DNA from: Fagopyrum homotropicum
Taxonomy: Eukaryota; Streptophyta; Magnoliopsida; Caryophyllales; Polygonaceae
Assembly (NCBI GenBank): GCA_033239125.1
Contig: BSWB01000008.1
Span: 11,190,001-11,254,000, forward strand
DNA length: 64,000 bases
Reading direction: 5' to 3'
Shown here in pieces: positions 21,532 to 33,881 of the stretch (position 1 is the stretch's first letter; the number at the start of each line of letters is the position of its first letter). The translations under genes were made by a program, and so were the position numbers. The notes under the pieces were generated by a model that saw only the letters and a program-made list of their open reading frames with translations, searched no databases and was not told the DNA's origin.

Positions 21532-22871
21532 CTAGGTTGACAACAATGGCACTCGCAATCTTCTAAAAGGCTGAATAGACCAATAAACAAAACCCGCAAG
21601 GGTTTTGAGTTTCTAAAATGAATTTCGTTTTCATACCATGAGCATAGTCAGTTGGGGTAGAATGTACGGGACCACCACTTCCTCCGCGGACCTCGGCGAC
21701 GTAGTTATTGATTATCATATTATGTGTGTGTATATATATATATATATGTACTAGTGGACTTAGGATGTTTTGGACCATTGATTATGTTGGATTTTAATTT
21801 TTTTTGGACTTGTTGTATATGTGGATTGTAGTTACACATGATGGACTTGGTATGATATAGTGGTGGCATGGCCTTATATGATATGAGTTTGTACATGTGT
21901 CATTATAGCATCATATTAGGGTTTGGACCTTGTGATATGATAGTGGGACTTCTTAGAGTTGAAATGTTGGTAATAATATGGACACAAGGCTTATATAGTC
22001 TTATATATATGCTTATTATATATAGTAGCGTATGGAGATATTGGACCTTATAGTTAAGATGATAGTTTGACATCATCGCCTTGGATAACGCCATTAGGCT
22101 TAGAATAATATGCATGCGAGGACGAGTCGACTCATGTATCGAGTTGAGTATCATGTGTTGGCGAACACCTTGACGTGTCATCGGATTTTTTTTGAGGATG
22201 CCAAAGCAACCATGAAAAGGCTATTGAAGGTATCGCCGCAAGGGGGAACAAGTAGAAGGAAAACTCGAAATAACCTAAGAGGAATTGAGATGGAATCAAG
22301 ACCAACAAGAAAGTAACATGGAGATGTGGAGCGGTTTTGAAGAAACAATGATTGAGCGGAAATGAAAGCAACTAAAGACAATCAACTTATGGTGAAGTCC
22401 AAGAGGCGTGGCGATAAACGGAAGGAGTGGATTAAGTGTATAGGATTGTAAGTGGTGATCCCATTTAAGGCAAGTTTTCCCTAGACACTCCTAAGCACGG
22501 GAGTCGAGATGAGACGTATGCTCAACAAATGGTGAAAGGTTTAGGAGGCCAGTAAGTTAAGCTTATGGAGGTACCAAAATGTGATGTGTCAGTTTTCTAG
22601 GATACCGGTGGGTTGACTTCTTCGGACTTACGAGAATTATGAGAAGAATGGCGAGATGAGGATTCACGTAGTAGAATTTCCTTAGTAGAGTGGACCGTTT
22701 TCCGTTATGACGATAAGTCCAAGAAATGTCAAGAAGAAAGAAGGATGAGTAGATGTTGACCCCGAGAGGATGATGTAATATCCGGAATTTTTATTCTGTT
22801 TAATTCCGAATCAATTCGGACTTTGAGTCGTTGACGGTTTCCCATTCTATCTAGTATTTCTATCGTCACAA

Positions 22872-23013
22872 ATTTATCATTTTATGTAGAATTTAATTCA
22901 CATAAAATGATAGAATTATATCAAACCCTAATTCTTATAATTATTTATCATTTTATGTAGAATTTAAATCACATAAAATGATAGAATTATATCAAACCCT
23001 AATTCTTATAATT
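22872..23013. repeat. 71-bp tandem duplication with internal hairpin
   Basis: Copies at 22872-22942 and 22943-23013. In each, TATCATTTTATGT pairs with ACATAAAATGATA across a short AT-rich loop. Confidence 0.85.
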
Positions 23014-23099
23014 AATTGTTAACGACGACTTTAGACGAGATCATGACAAGGCTGAGACGACACTGTGATAAAGCTGTGACGAGACCATGACAAAGCTGT

Positions 23100-23412
23100 G
23101 ACAAGGCCCAGACAAGCAGTTGACAAGGCCCACACAAGCAGTTGACAAGGCCCAGACAAGCCTTGACGAGGCCCAGACAAGGCCTGATCTCGAGTATGGC
23201 CGGCCAGCCCAAAACACAGCAGCTGCTTCAGCATCTCCCTTGCCCTAGATTCTATTCACGTGTCCTGAAACTCACGTACGCCGGCACCATCTTCTACTCC
23301 ACGCAAGCTATCAACATCCGGCGGCGCTCCTCTCCTCTTCTGCATACCCCAGCCGGCGCTCCTCTCCTCTTCTGCACACCCCAGCCGGCGCTCCTCTCCC
23401 CTTCTGCACACA
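23100..23412. repeat. Short tandem repeats (22 bp and 32 bp)
   Basis: A run of about four GACAAGGCCCAGACAAGCAG-type units (period 22) at 23100-23190. Then come three 32-bp units beginning GGCGCTCCTCTCC at 23323, 23355 and 23387. Confidence 0.8.
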
Positions 23413-26400
23413 GCCATGGATGGCGCTAGCAAGTCACTCCATCCCCATCCTCAGCCATGGACACCGCCATCAATGCAAAATGCCCTTCTGTACACACCAA
23501 TGTCAGGATCTCGTGCTTTGCCTCCGGCCATCGGCGTCGATCTCTTCAGGAAACACACGGCCCTTCTCTCTAGTCCAAGTCCAGCCCGACCTCCTCTCTA
23601 GTCAGTTGCGAGCCTCTCACACGCAGATCTTTCAACAACAACAACTCGGTGCTGCTCCCTTCACCCCTTCGAGTCGTGGAATCGAGTAAGGCTTGTACCT
23701 CTCTCTCCCTTGCATTTCTGTCCACGTATCCCATGCCTAACGAGTGCTTGTCATGCCTTCTACACCTACAAAGATCATTCGTAGATGAGCAGTAAGGAGG
23801 CACACGTTTTCTGAGTTTTTATGAAGTGATGAGCAGTCATCTTCGAGTCCAATTTTAGGTAAGCTAGGCTCTTCCGTTTTGACTAGTTTTCGGATATGTT
23901 ATAGATGGTATTGCATAGTAAATCATACTAAAATTTCAGAGGAATCCATGTTATGGTTTGAGAGATATGGGGTTTCAAAGTTGACTCCTCATACAGTTTT
24001 TATAAATGTGCTGAGTAGAGAAAAACAGCATGGGATGCTGTTTTGTGAGATAGTTTTGAATAAGCTTTTGAACTCTGTTGGGCTTGAATTTTTGATATGA
24101 TATATTTGGCATATTTTTGTAGATCATATTAAAATTTGGGAGGAATCTAGCAAGTGGTTTAGGATTTACGATTTTTCAAAGATTGGGTCGTAAGCAGTTC
24201 TTCCATTGTGCTGAAATTCTAAGTGTTAAGAAAAACTGCTTGTGATGCAGTTTTGTGATATAGGATTGAATAGGTTATTGACCTCTATTGGACTTGAATT
24301 TTGGATATGTCTTACTTAGGCTTACATAGTATAGTATATAAAAACTTGAGAGGATTTAATCGAGAGGTTTAGGAGTTATGATTTTTCAAAGTTAAGACAA
24401 TGTGCCGTTTTGTTAAGTGGTTGCTGAATTTCCAGAAACTGTGTTGATCAGTCAAGTTTGAGCATACTTTTTGATGACTTAGAGATAAGATCCACCGTTC
24501 AGTTCTTGAGATGTTGTTTAGTGCCATGCATAGGTTAATATGTCAAAAGTTGGGATGAATCCAACGGTGGGGATTTAGAATTATAGAGGCTCAAAGTGGA
24601 CTTGTTGTACATTTAGAAAACATACTCATATTTTGGCTAAGTATAGAATATTTTAAGTGTTGTAACCAACTTTGGAAATTTTTGTAGAAGTGATGGTTGA
24701 ACAGTTTTAATAAATTCTTGCTCCTAGGAGTAGATGAGATATCATAGATGATCTAGGGAATTATTTCGGAATTTTTATAAGACTATTCAAAATTCATATT
24801 TCAATCCGAAGTTGGACCTTAACGATCTTTCCGAAAATAGGAAAATGGGTAAATTTCCAGTTTGTAACCAAACTCATCTTTAGGAGTTTGAATATGACTC
24901 TTTAGTCTCAAATAAGAGTTTAGGCATGAATTATGAAATTTTTGGAAGTTTTGGGACCAAGGGTAAAATAGTCATTTTACAATAAATTGGTACTGTATTA
25001 AATTTTGTTCTAATAGGATCTACTACCTTAGAAGTCTTAGAATTCTAATTACCTAAAAAGTGTGATGACACACTTGCCTCCTTTGACAGGCAACCGAGTT
25101 ATACAGTTACAGATTGAGTTGTGATTAAGGGAATCGAGATTTGATTCAGGTAAGTCCACGGACTTACTTAGTTGGCTTCTTGTATGAGTGTAATGTGTAT
25201 GAGGTGTTAGTTATAATAAATAACGAAACCGGATTAGGCTGACTTTATTATTTACGTAATTGACCCAAGTGTATGATAACGGGTCGTGACATCATCTGCC
25301 TAGCTCTTGCGAGAGTCTAGGAGGTTCCCTGCGACCAGCCCAGTCAAGTAGACGGTCAGATGCATTAGTACCATTCCGCGTTGGTAAACAGGGACAGGGG
25401 CGAGGTTTGGGAATCTCTCGTGTCACAAAATAAGTATCATTAGTAATAACCTGTCACCTAATTAAGGATAATAAAAGGATTGAGTGTTGCATGTTGATTG
25501 TGTATGTTGTGTGTTTGTGCTTTTACCTTTATACTTATGCATAGAATGTTAGCTAACGGTTTTATACCGCTTGTAGATGCCTTGCAGGTTAAGACAGTTG
25601 TAGAGAGATCTGGAGGAAATGGTCAGCCGGGTCCACGTACTCATTTAGTTGGGGACGGGAATGTCTTCTGCTCTTCATATGCGTCGTTTTAGTATCTTTT
25701 CTTGTAAGGCTGATACATATTGTCCGTGTATATATTGTTTACAATTTTCAAATGTTTTAAATACTTTTGTGCCTTGTTGTAAGATCCAAGTAAAATTGTT
25801 GCCAAACTAAAGTCGGGACCCATTGTGAGGTCCTAACCAGTAGCTCCCCGAGTTCTTAGAATTTGGGGTGTTACAGATGAGAAACACAACAAGAAGCTTT
25901 TAGTAATGAAAGGACTTAAGACCACGACCAAAAAATACGGGAGCGGTTGTTGAATAATGTGGAGCTTTTTGGAGAATACACGCTTACAAGATGTCTTGAG
26001 GTGCAATTAAGCCTATGAAGGCGAGTTACACGGAATGAGAGGCCTAGAAGAGTATGGTTACGTTATGAAAAAGGAAAAAAGCATGGAACGGGGAAAGAGC
26101 TAACGGAGTTGAGGTCGAGTACCCCAAGGAGGGTATCCTTCATGAGAATAGTGACATAAAGTATAGAGGATTCGTAAGTCGTTGACCTTAGAGAAGGTCA
26201 ACCACAAGCTTATTGGTGATGACCGAGAACGCATAAAGTGTGGATTACCTATTGAGAATTTGTAGACGGGAGGTGTAACCTCATGCAAAGACTATAAAGG
26301 AACGGTAACAAAAGCTTGGAGTTTTCACTTTGGTTAGATGTCAATAGTAAGAAGTACATCAGTAGAAGCGTGATTGTCTTGAGCAATATAACATTGAATG

Positions 26401-28915
26401 GTTAGAGCAAGTGACGGTAATAGACCTCCCGGAGAGGGATGGTAATGTCCCTTTCTGTGACCTTTATAGGTCTTGAGTTTTTGGCATATGGAGGAATGGC
26501 GTTGATTGGAACCTTAAAGGTTTAAGCATATAAGGACCTAGTGGATCATGAGGAAACTGAAGTTTCCCGAGTTGCTTTGAGCAAATGGGAAGATATGGAA
26601 AGAAGATGCATGGTATTTCGTTCTTAAGGAACGAATGATAAGTTGTCGCGAACAAGAGATGAGTCGAAGTTGTTAGACTCACCCAAGGGAGCCATGGAGG
26701 CTACGGTGCGAAACGAGGGACCGAAGCTATAGTAGCGTCATAAGCTTTAAGCCTAAGGTGGTGTACCTGAGGGATCATGAGTTAGAAGTCCCGTGGTAGG
26801 AATGGAGAATTCTTCCGGTCTTTCCTTCAGGGCATTCTGGTATGAGTTTTGAGGAAAGATACAAGACGGGAAGTTGTACATGTATTTCCAAGATATGTGT
26901 ATGGTGAACGACGAGTAAGGGTATCTTCTTTGTATTGGATGGCTCGTTAAGACTAGTTGCATGCGATTGCGATGTTTGATTAGATCGACTTGGAGTTGAG
27001 ATGTCACCAGATTTGGGTGGAAAAAAAGAAAGGACCTTCGTAAGGCGGCATTTAGGGCCGATAGGGTTACTACAAGTCTAGTGAATCCATTTGAGATCAC
27101 AAGTGCGGTTGATGAGTTGGAGTTTACACAGATGAGTATCCATTGGTTTTCGGAATCGAGTTACAATGAAGTCGCGCAATTTGTGATGTTTCCGGCAGTT
27201 TCAAGGTGGATCCTAACCTAAGGATTTTAATGACTGTTATTGGTGTATGAGTAGCACGAATGATTCTTACGGTCGGCTTTGACGATTCCTTGTTGTACTC
27301 TTAGGATTGAGAGGAATGAGCTTGACATGGTACGACAAAGATACCGGTTATGCAAGATAAGAGGATAACTAGAGTTATCTAGGCGGGTCGTGACGTCCGA
27401 GGTAACCTCCTAAGAGACGTATCGGTATTGAGAATATCCAGTAGATCAGATAAGAACGAGATGAGAGTTTCGGTAATACCTTCCAGGTATGTGGAGAAGA
27501 TATGAATCTTATAAGTTGGTGGGCCATAACCGCCGAGTTGCGGGATGATTTTGACACTTTCTTCCTTTCTCAAAAAGTCAATCAGATTGTGGGAACCGAG
27601 ACGTATCCATGGAGTTTTAACAGAAGTAGAAGAAGTGAGTGACCTACATTCCGTTTTTCTTTGACACAAACATTGAGTTATGGGGACTATATGACATTAA
27701 GGATACATCCAAGCAGGGCTTGAGATGCATATGAAGTAACAAGAGAGGTTTCGTGTGTACGTGGACAATTGTGGGTATGTAAGAAGAATGACCGACTAAG
27801 GGTCAAAAGTTAGCCGCTTCAAAACGCGTGCTTATGTTAATGTCGATTTGGCTACGGAGTAACATGCCAAGCATGTCTGAAAAATAAGTGTATGATACGT
27901 GTATGTATACTCACTCAGCAAGAGTTGAGTACCCAACGGAGGCGATGGTTAGGGATGGTTAAGGACTTTGGTCGTAGATGGTCTTTCAATGGTTTAGAGA
28001 AAGATCTGGGATAGAAAGTTCTGAGGAGAGACCCCATAGTTACCTTTATGGGTTGACGGTTTGTTAAGACCATGGTGTTGGTAAGAGGTATCCGGTTTAG
28101 GATGTTAACGTTAGTGAGACGGGCTTAAGGCCGAGGTGGCTAAGTACACATCCCTTATGTGAATCGTCATCAAGTCAAGTCGAGCACCATATGACGAGAA
28201 ACAAGACTTCACCCACCGAAAGTTATGCAGTGGGAGTGGTAAGATACCTCCAGAGAGGTTATAACCGGGTTGAGACCAAGTGACCATGGTGACAAGTTTG
28301 GGTCGTATGGACCGACCGACAAAGACGACGCGTTTTTACGTCCTATTGGGAACCAAGGCCGATGAGTCGGCTAGTTGTGGAGTCCACTAAGTGATAACAA
28401 GTTAATTTGGGATACCGAGTATCGTAATCTCGGATCGAAATGAATGATTCATCTTGGGACGGTTGGGCAGCGGAATCGTGCCGTGTAGGAGACCATATGT
28501 CTTTCATGACAGTTCCACCCTTGGAAAATTGGTCGGCTACAAAGGAATTTGGTGACCAGTGGATGCCATGCAAAGGGCGTGTGTGAGAGGTAGGAGGTAA
28601 GGGTAGACCTGATACCTTCCCTTGGATCGAGTTTCGTTTATCACAGTTGAGATATACCGTTATGATGCCCTTTTTCGAGCCAATTTTTGGACGGAAGTTT
28701 AGTACCTTTAGATTGTTGAAATTGGTTAGTATATGTAAGTATAGCCTGAGTAGATACGGGAGGACCTCACTCGAGTAGCGGTGGTCCAAAGGCGGATGCT
28801 AGACAAGTTAAGTCACAAGGAAGTATGTACAGAAAAGAGGTACGGACCTCTTGGATTCGGATAAGAGACGATTCGAGTTAAGACTATCACGGACGCGAGG
28901 TGTCATACGGGTTGG

Positions 28916-30582
28916 TGTTCGCCCGAAAACGTGCGTGCAAATAAGCTTTATATTTATATAACTAGAATAAAAGCAAGCGAACCCGTAGTGTACGAATCGG
29001 CGTAGTTTAGCAAGTATTCTAGAGTATCGAACACAGGGATTTGGTGAAACAAAATCCAATCTCAAATTGTCAAGCAAATAAGATGTAAAGCTTTGAAAAT
29101 ATTGGGGAAAACAACAACCTTAAAGATCCGGATATCAAATTGTGGCAATCGATTCAAGATATACTAAAGTAAAGTAAAGTAATGTACGGTGAAGTTCCAA
29201 AACCTTATATAACTTACCCAAAAACACTCTCTATAAAGGTTGTTGAGGCTACAGTATAGAAAGTATCTAAGGACAAGAATTAATCTCAAATGCCCAAACT
29301 TGTAACCCAAGGATCAAGATAAACTCAAACGGTTAAGGTTGTGATACTCGAAACCGAAATAGAGAATGTTGAGTCTCACTACTACCTAGGAAAGGCAAGT
29401 CAAGACTAGGTTAAAGTTAATCCTTAACTTTAGATTAAAGTAAAAGCAAAGTTCGTAAACTGGGATAAATCACGGGTAGATCTTGAGAACCATGGTCGTG
29501 GAAACCTAAGAACATGCCGTGATTTAGGGTGTCGACGATTTTTTCTCGTACTCTCAGGGTCCAATTTGTTTACGATCGATCTATCATTATCTAAGCCACA
29601 ACTATCAACCCTTTGCCTTAGAATTGCTAAAGGGTTAGCCAATAACCATTATCATGATATCAATATTCAATTTAAGGAGAATGAAAGATGAAAACCTCGA
29701 ATAAGCAATAAAACTTCAAAACCAATTCTCAAATCCGAAACACAAGAAGCAATGTTAATGGGTTCAGAATATATAACCCAAAACCTCACAGTGATCTAAG
29801 GCAAGCACAAAGAACGGGATGTCAATCCGTCTTCAATATCAAAACCTAAGAAAAGATCTAAACTTCCACTGCAAGCAGTGTCCAATCTCCAATAATCCGG
29901 AGTTTCCGCAACTCTAGGCGGCTTCCAATCAACCCTAAGCAAGAGTGCTAAACAGAGGGTATGCGGCCGTCCCCGAAATTCTCTTTTCCAGTCTTTTTAT
30001 AAGGCGAGAAAGAGTTACCATCAAGGCCCAATACGTAAATGACGTGGCAAATAATGACACGTCAAAAGATTGCCTAAATCACGGTCTTGCAGCCTTCCAC
30101 GACCGTGGTTTAGAGGGTGGAAACAGATTACGTTGCCTTGTGACTTCGACGACCGTAATTTATACCGTGTAACTTACTGAAGTGTTCCAAACTCTCTTCC
30201 ACGTTCATAATGTCAGGTCCACGCCCGTGGTTTAGAGCGTGGACTTCAATTCATCTTCTCCACGGCCGTAATTCAGGGTGTGGAAGTGTATAATACATGT
30301 TGTTGCCTTTGTTTCGTGTCATTCTTCATCCTAGCTCCTTCCTTATCTTCTTTGATGTATCTCCTAATCCTCGAACATGATTGATTACTCCCTTTTCTCT
30401 CTCAAATGCTCCGATTCCAGCTCCTATTCACCTATAATCAACATAAAGCTAGTGTAGACTTCCATATCGACAAGATAGATGAACAAGCTAACATTTGCTT
30501 CAAAACCTTATCCATGTACACAATAATAAGGGAAAAACAACCAAAATAAGTGCCTAGAATATCGCCATATTTCATGCTAACA
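28916..30582 (-). mobile_element. Athila-4 3' LTR
   Basis: A 1667-bp LTR. On the minus strand it starts TGTTAGCATGAAATATGGCG (30582) and ends GGGCGAACA (28916). It is related to the Athila-2/3 LTRs but clearly diverged. TATA-like TATAAAAAG (minus) lies at 29993-30001. Palindromic CCACG..CGTGG motifs lie at 29470-29535 and 30070-30290. The five bases GTTGG before it may be a target duplication, but the partner is lost. The same junction recurs at 51715 in the duplicated copy. Confidence 0.88.
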
Positions 30583-31145
30583 AAATACCCCATACTTGTC
30601 ACTTGCTTGTACCCAAACAAGGTTTTCAAAAGCAAGCAAATGTAGTAGAGTTATTACACACATAGTCACACCCCACCCCATACTTAAAACATACATTGTC
30701 CTCAATGTTCAAAAAGAAAATAAAAAAAAGAGAGAAAAGAAAAATGAACTCACTAGACGGTGGTGGGGCGGCTGAAATCCGGCATTCATCAAACTCGTCA
30801 CTGCGGAGGAGGCGGTGGTGGAAACGGACGGAAGTCATGGCTATAGTACCGCCCGAACTGCTGGCGGTAAATGACACTCATCATCTCATCATGCTCCCGG
30901 CTCCGTGTCTCCTGGGTCCCTCGGTAGATCTCCTAGTCTCCAACTCTCCTAGAAAGGTCGGTGGCCCATGCCGGTAGCTGTTCATACCAAGCTGGTGGTT
31001 GGCCATACCATGTTGGTGCGTCCTAGGGAGTCGGTGCTGTTAGTGTTGCGGGTGCTTGATCATACCACGGAGGTGGAGCTCCCATCCATGAGGGCTGCTC
31101 CCCATACCAAGCGGGAGGAGCGTCCATCCAAGTCGACATCTCACT
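30583..31145 (-). pseudogene. Athila-4 3' UTR and ORF3 tail, truncated
   Basis: Starts next to the LTR with ATACCCCATACTTG (a short version of the Athila 3' UTR). It then matches the ORF3 tail of Athila-2 (36840-37265), including the CACTGCGG...GGTGGTGGAAACGG and GAACTGCTGGCGGTA segments and the CATCCAAGTCG block. It is cut at about 31145, where LARD LTR sequence begins. Only the C-terminal part of ORF3 remains, with frameshifts. Confidence 0.8.
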
Positions 31146-32460
31146 CACGCAATCGCGCCTTTTATTTCCGCGGTTGCGTTTATTCAACAGTAGGCTCTTC
31201 TTCTCCCTTCTTTTTTTCATTCCTTCCTTAGTTGTGAGGTTGTTTCATGTTAGTAGCATGCCTAGGGTGGACCTAGGATAGTTTTGAATGCCATCTAGTA
31301 GTTGTGGACCTTATGAGACCTTAGAGTCTCGGCTGTTGCTTAGGATGACTCGAGTGTGATGATCATGTTATACCTCTTAGACTAGTTGTGTTCTAGCTTG
31401 GTGATAAGTTATTTTTGTAGGAGAGTGGGCTGTTGTAGTGCCTTTATATATGCTTGATGAGTTACGGTCCCTTGGAGCCTAGGAACGTTCCCTAGCTTAT
31501 GAGTTGTAGGACCTTGTGTTCATTTGCTAGATTGCGAAGTCTAAGGACTTCTAGCCTTTGAGAGTGTTGTTGATGTGTGTCTCATTTTGATCAAGCCTTG
31601 GTTGTATTCCTACGTGAAGTTAAGATCGATTTTGGTTAGCTATGAGATGAGGTAAGTCCTCGTACTTACTTAGCCGCTTTTATGCATTATTTGGATATGT
31701 GATGGTGGTGTGTGTTGAATTGCTTATAATCATGAAACTGGATTAGGACAACTTGGTTATATATATTATTGGCCCATTGTTTATTATTATCGGGTGGTGA
31801 TATCACTGCCCAGCTCCCGAGGGAGACTGAGAGGTTCTTTGCAACCAAGCCACACATGGTATACGGACGAGATTCTTCACCACTCCACATGGTATATTGG
31901 TTGAGCTCCGCATCACTCTTGTTGGTTACACGGGGACAAAGGCGAGAGTTATAAGACTCTTGTGTCACACTTTAAACGAATGGAACTAGCAATAGAATAA
32001 CTTATCAAGAAGATAAGAATCTGTTGTATATTTATGAGCATGACTTTTGTATTATGTGTACTTATGTGTGTGTTTTCTCCCTTACTATCCTTATGATGCC
32101 TAGAATGTGAGCTAACGGTTTTACACCAATTGTTGTAGTTGATGTGCAGGTTAGGTGTGGCCGAGTGATCCGGAAGAGTGGTAGTCGGGATTCCGTACAT
32201 CATAGATTGAGTTGGGGGTTTGAGTCCTTGTTTTATTGTTGTATATTGTTGTATTGTTGGCGTTGTTGTATAGACGGATGATGTCTTTCCTTTCTTTATG
32301 TATTCGGGAATCATGTCATTGCATTATATTATTTTCGGTTTTGGCCTTTATTTGTGTCTTGTTGCCAGATCCGGTGAAATTGTTGTCAAGCTAAGGGTCG
32401 GGACCCATTGTGAGGTCTCCACCCGTAGCATCCCGAGTCCCACGGATTTGAGATTTTATA
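31145..32460 (+). mobile_element. LARD-B 5' LTR, left-truncated
   Basis: Matches LARD-A 20285-21514 closely. It carries 86 bases (around 31453-31540) that LARD-A lacks after CCTTTATATATGC, so one copy has an indel. The LTR ends AGATTTTATA at 32460. The left truncation is the duplication junction. Confidence 0.8.
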
Positions 32461-32464
32461 TAAG

Positions 32465-32477
32465 TGGTATCAAAGCC
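32465..32477 (+). other. LARD-B primer binding site, tRNA-Met
   Basis: TGGTATCAAAGCC, one base from the canonical TGGTATCAGAGCC. Same position relative to the LTR end as in LARD-A. Confidence 0.8.
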
Positions 32478-32694
32478 CTAGGTTGACAACAATGGCACTC
32501 GCAATCTTTTAAAAGGCCGAATAGACCAATAAACAAAACCCGCAAGGGTTTTGAGTTTCTAAAATAAATTTCGTTTTCATACCACGAGCATAGTCAGTTG
32601 GGGTAGAATGTACGGGACCACCACTTCCTCCGCGGACCTCGGCGACGTAGTTATTGATTATCATATTATGTGTGTGTGTGTGTATATATATATA

Positions 32695-32745
<51 letters not shown>

Positions 32746-33003
32746 GTATGTACTAGTGGACTTAGGATGTTTTGGACCATGGATTATGTTGGATTTTAAT
32801 TTGGTTTTGGACTTGTTGTATATGTGGATTGTAGTTACGCATGATGGACTTGGTATGATATAGTGGTGGCATGGCCTTATATTGATATGAGTTTGTACAT
32901 GTGTCATGATAGCATCATATTAGGGTTTTGACCTTGTGATATGATAGTGGGACTTCTTGGAGTTGAAATGTTGGTAATAATATGGACACAAGGCTTATAT
33001 AGG

Positions 33004-33074
<71 letters not shown>

Positions 33075-33881
33075 TTATTATATATAGTAGCGTATGGAGA
33101 TATTGGACCTTATAGTAAAGATGATAGTTTGACATCATCGCCTTGGACAACTCCATTAGGCTTAGAATAATATGCATGCTAGGACGAGACGACTCATGTA
33201 TCGAGTTGAGCATCACGTGTTGGCGAACAGCTTGACGTGTCATCGGATTTTTTTTGAGGATGCCAAAGCAACCATGAGAAGGCTATTGAAGGTATCGCCG
33301 AAAGGGCGAACAAGTAGAAGGAAAACTCGAAATAACCTAAGAAGAATCGAGATGGAATCAATACCAACAAGAAAGTAACATGGTGATGTGGAGCGGTTTT
33401 GAAGAAACAATGATTGAGCGGAAATGAAAGCAGCTAAAGACAACCAACTTATGGTGAAGTCCAAGAGGTGTGGCGATAAACGGAAGGAGTGGATTAAGTG
33501 TATAGGATTGCAAGTGGCGATCCCATTTAAGGCAAGTTTTCCCTAGACACTCCTAAGCACGGGAGTCGAGATGACACGTATGATCAACAAATGGTGAAAG
33601 GATTAGGAGGCCCGTAAGTTAAGCTTATGGAGGTACCAAAATATGAAGTGTCAGTTTTCCAGGATACCGGCGGGTTGACTTCTTCAGACTTACGAGAATT
33701 AAGAGAAGAATGGCGAGGTGAGGATTCACATAGTAGAATTTCGTTAGTAGAGTGGACCATTTTCCGTTATGACGATAAGGCCAAGAAATGTCAAGAAGAA
33801 AGAAGGATGAGTAGATGTTGACCCCGAGAGGATGAGAAACATAACAAGAAGCTTTTAGTAATGAAAGGACTTAAGACCAAG
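32478..33881 (+). mobile_element. LARD-B internal region, part 1
   Basis: Non-coding; matches 21532-22773 and the first bases after 25876. It contains expanded (TA)n and (TG)n tracts (32668-32750 and 33008-33072) that are short in LARD-A. It ends at the Athila-2 target duplication CCAAG (33877-33881). Confidence 0.75.
33008..33072. repeat. (TA)n microsatellite
   Basis: About 65 bases of pure TA. The homologous site in LARD-A (near 22000) has only a few units, so it expanded after the duplication. Confidence 0.9.

Larger units (their letters stand above)
22774..25875 (+). mobile_element. 3.1-kb solo LTR, TSD GATGA
   Basis: Starts TGTAATATCCGG and ends GGGGTGTTACA, with perfect 5-bp duplications GATGA (22769-22773 and 25876-25880). 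The duplicate locus at 33826-33840 is the uninterrupted empty site (GAGAGGATGAGAAACAT), which proves the insertion. No coding motifs and no primer site, so a solo LTR. It contains three tandem repeats: 71 bp x 2 (22872-23013, each copy with a 13-bp hairpin TATCATTTTATGT), about 22 bp x 4 (23100-23190) and 32 bp x 3 (23323-23412). Confidence 0.93.
21532..28915 (+). mobile_element. LARD-A internal region, non-coding
   Basis: Excluding the solo LTR at 22774-25875, this is about 4.3 kb without any gag, protease, RT, RNase H or integrase motif in any frame that I can find. Stops are frequent on both strands. It matches 32478-33881 plus 46973-51714 (LARD-B) closely along its whole length. An LTR and primer site with a conserved non-coding interior is the structure of a large retrotransposon derivative that depends on another element's proteins. 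No 3' LTR is seen; Athila-4 sequence starts at 28916. Confidence 0.65.

Noticed and set aside
23142..23700. Proline-rich open frames in the 22774-25875 LTR
   Set aside because: They follow tandem 22-bp and 32-bp repeats and lie in several overlapping frames, so they are compositional artefacts.
22774..25875. A complete retrotransposon
   Set aside because: It has LTR ends and a target duplication, but no primer site, polypurine tract, second LTR or coding motif inside, so a solo LTR is the simpler reading.
27379..27669. A 96-codon minus-strand frame conserved at 50188-50478
   Set aside because: The conservation is explained by the segmental duplication; the LARD interior is equally conserved outside it, and no motif is recognisable.
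32509..33243. Open frames with YIYIYI runs
   Set aside because: Translation of TA microsatellites.
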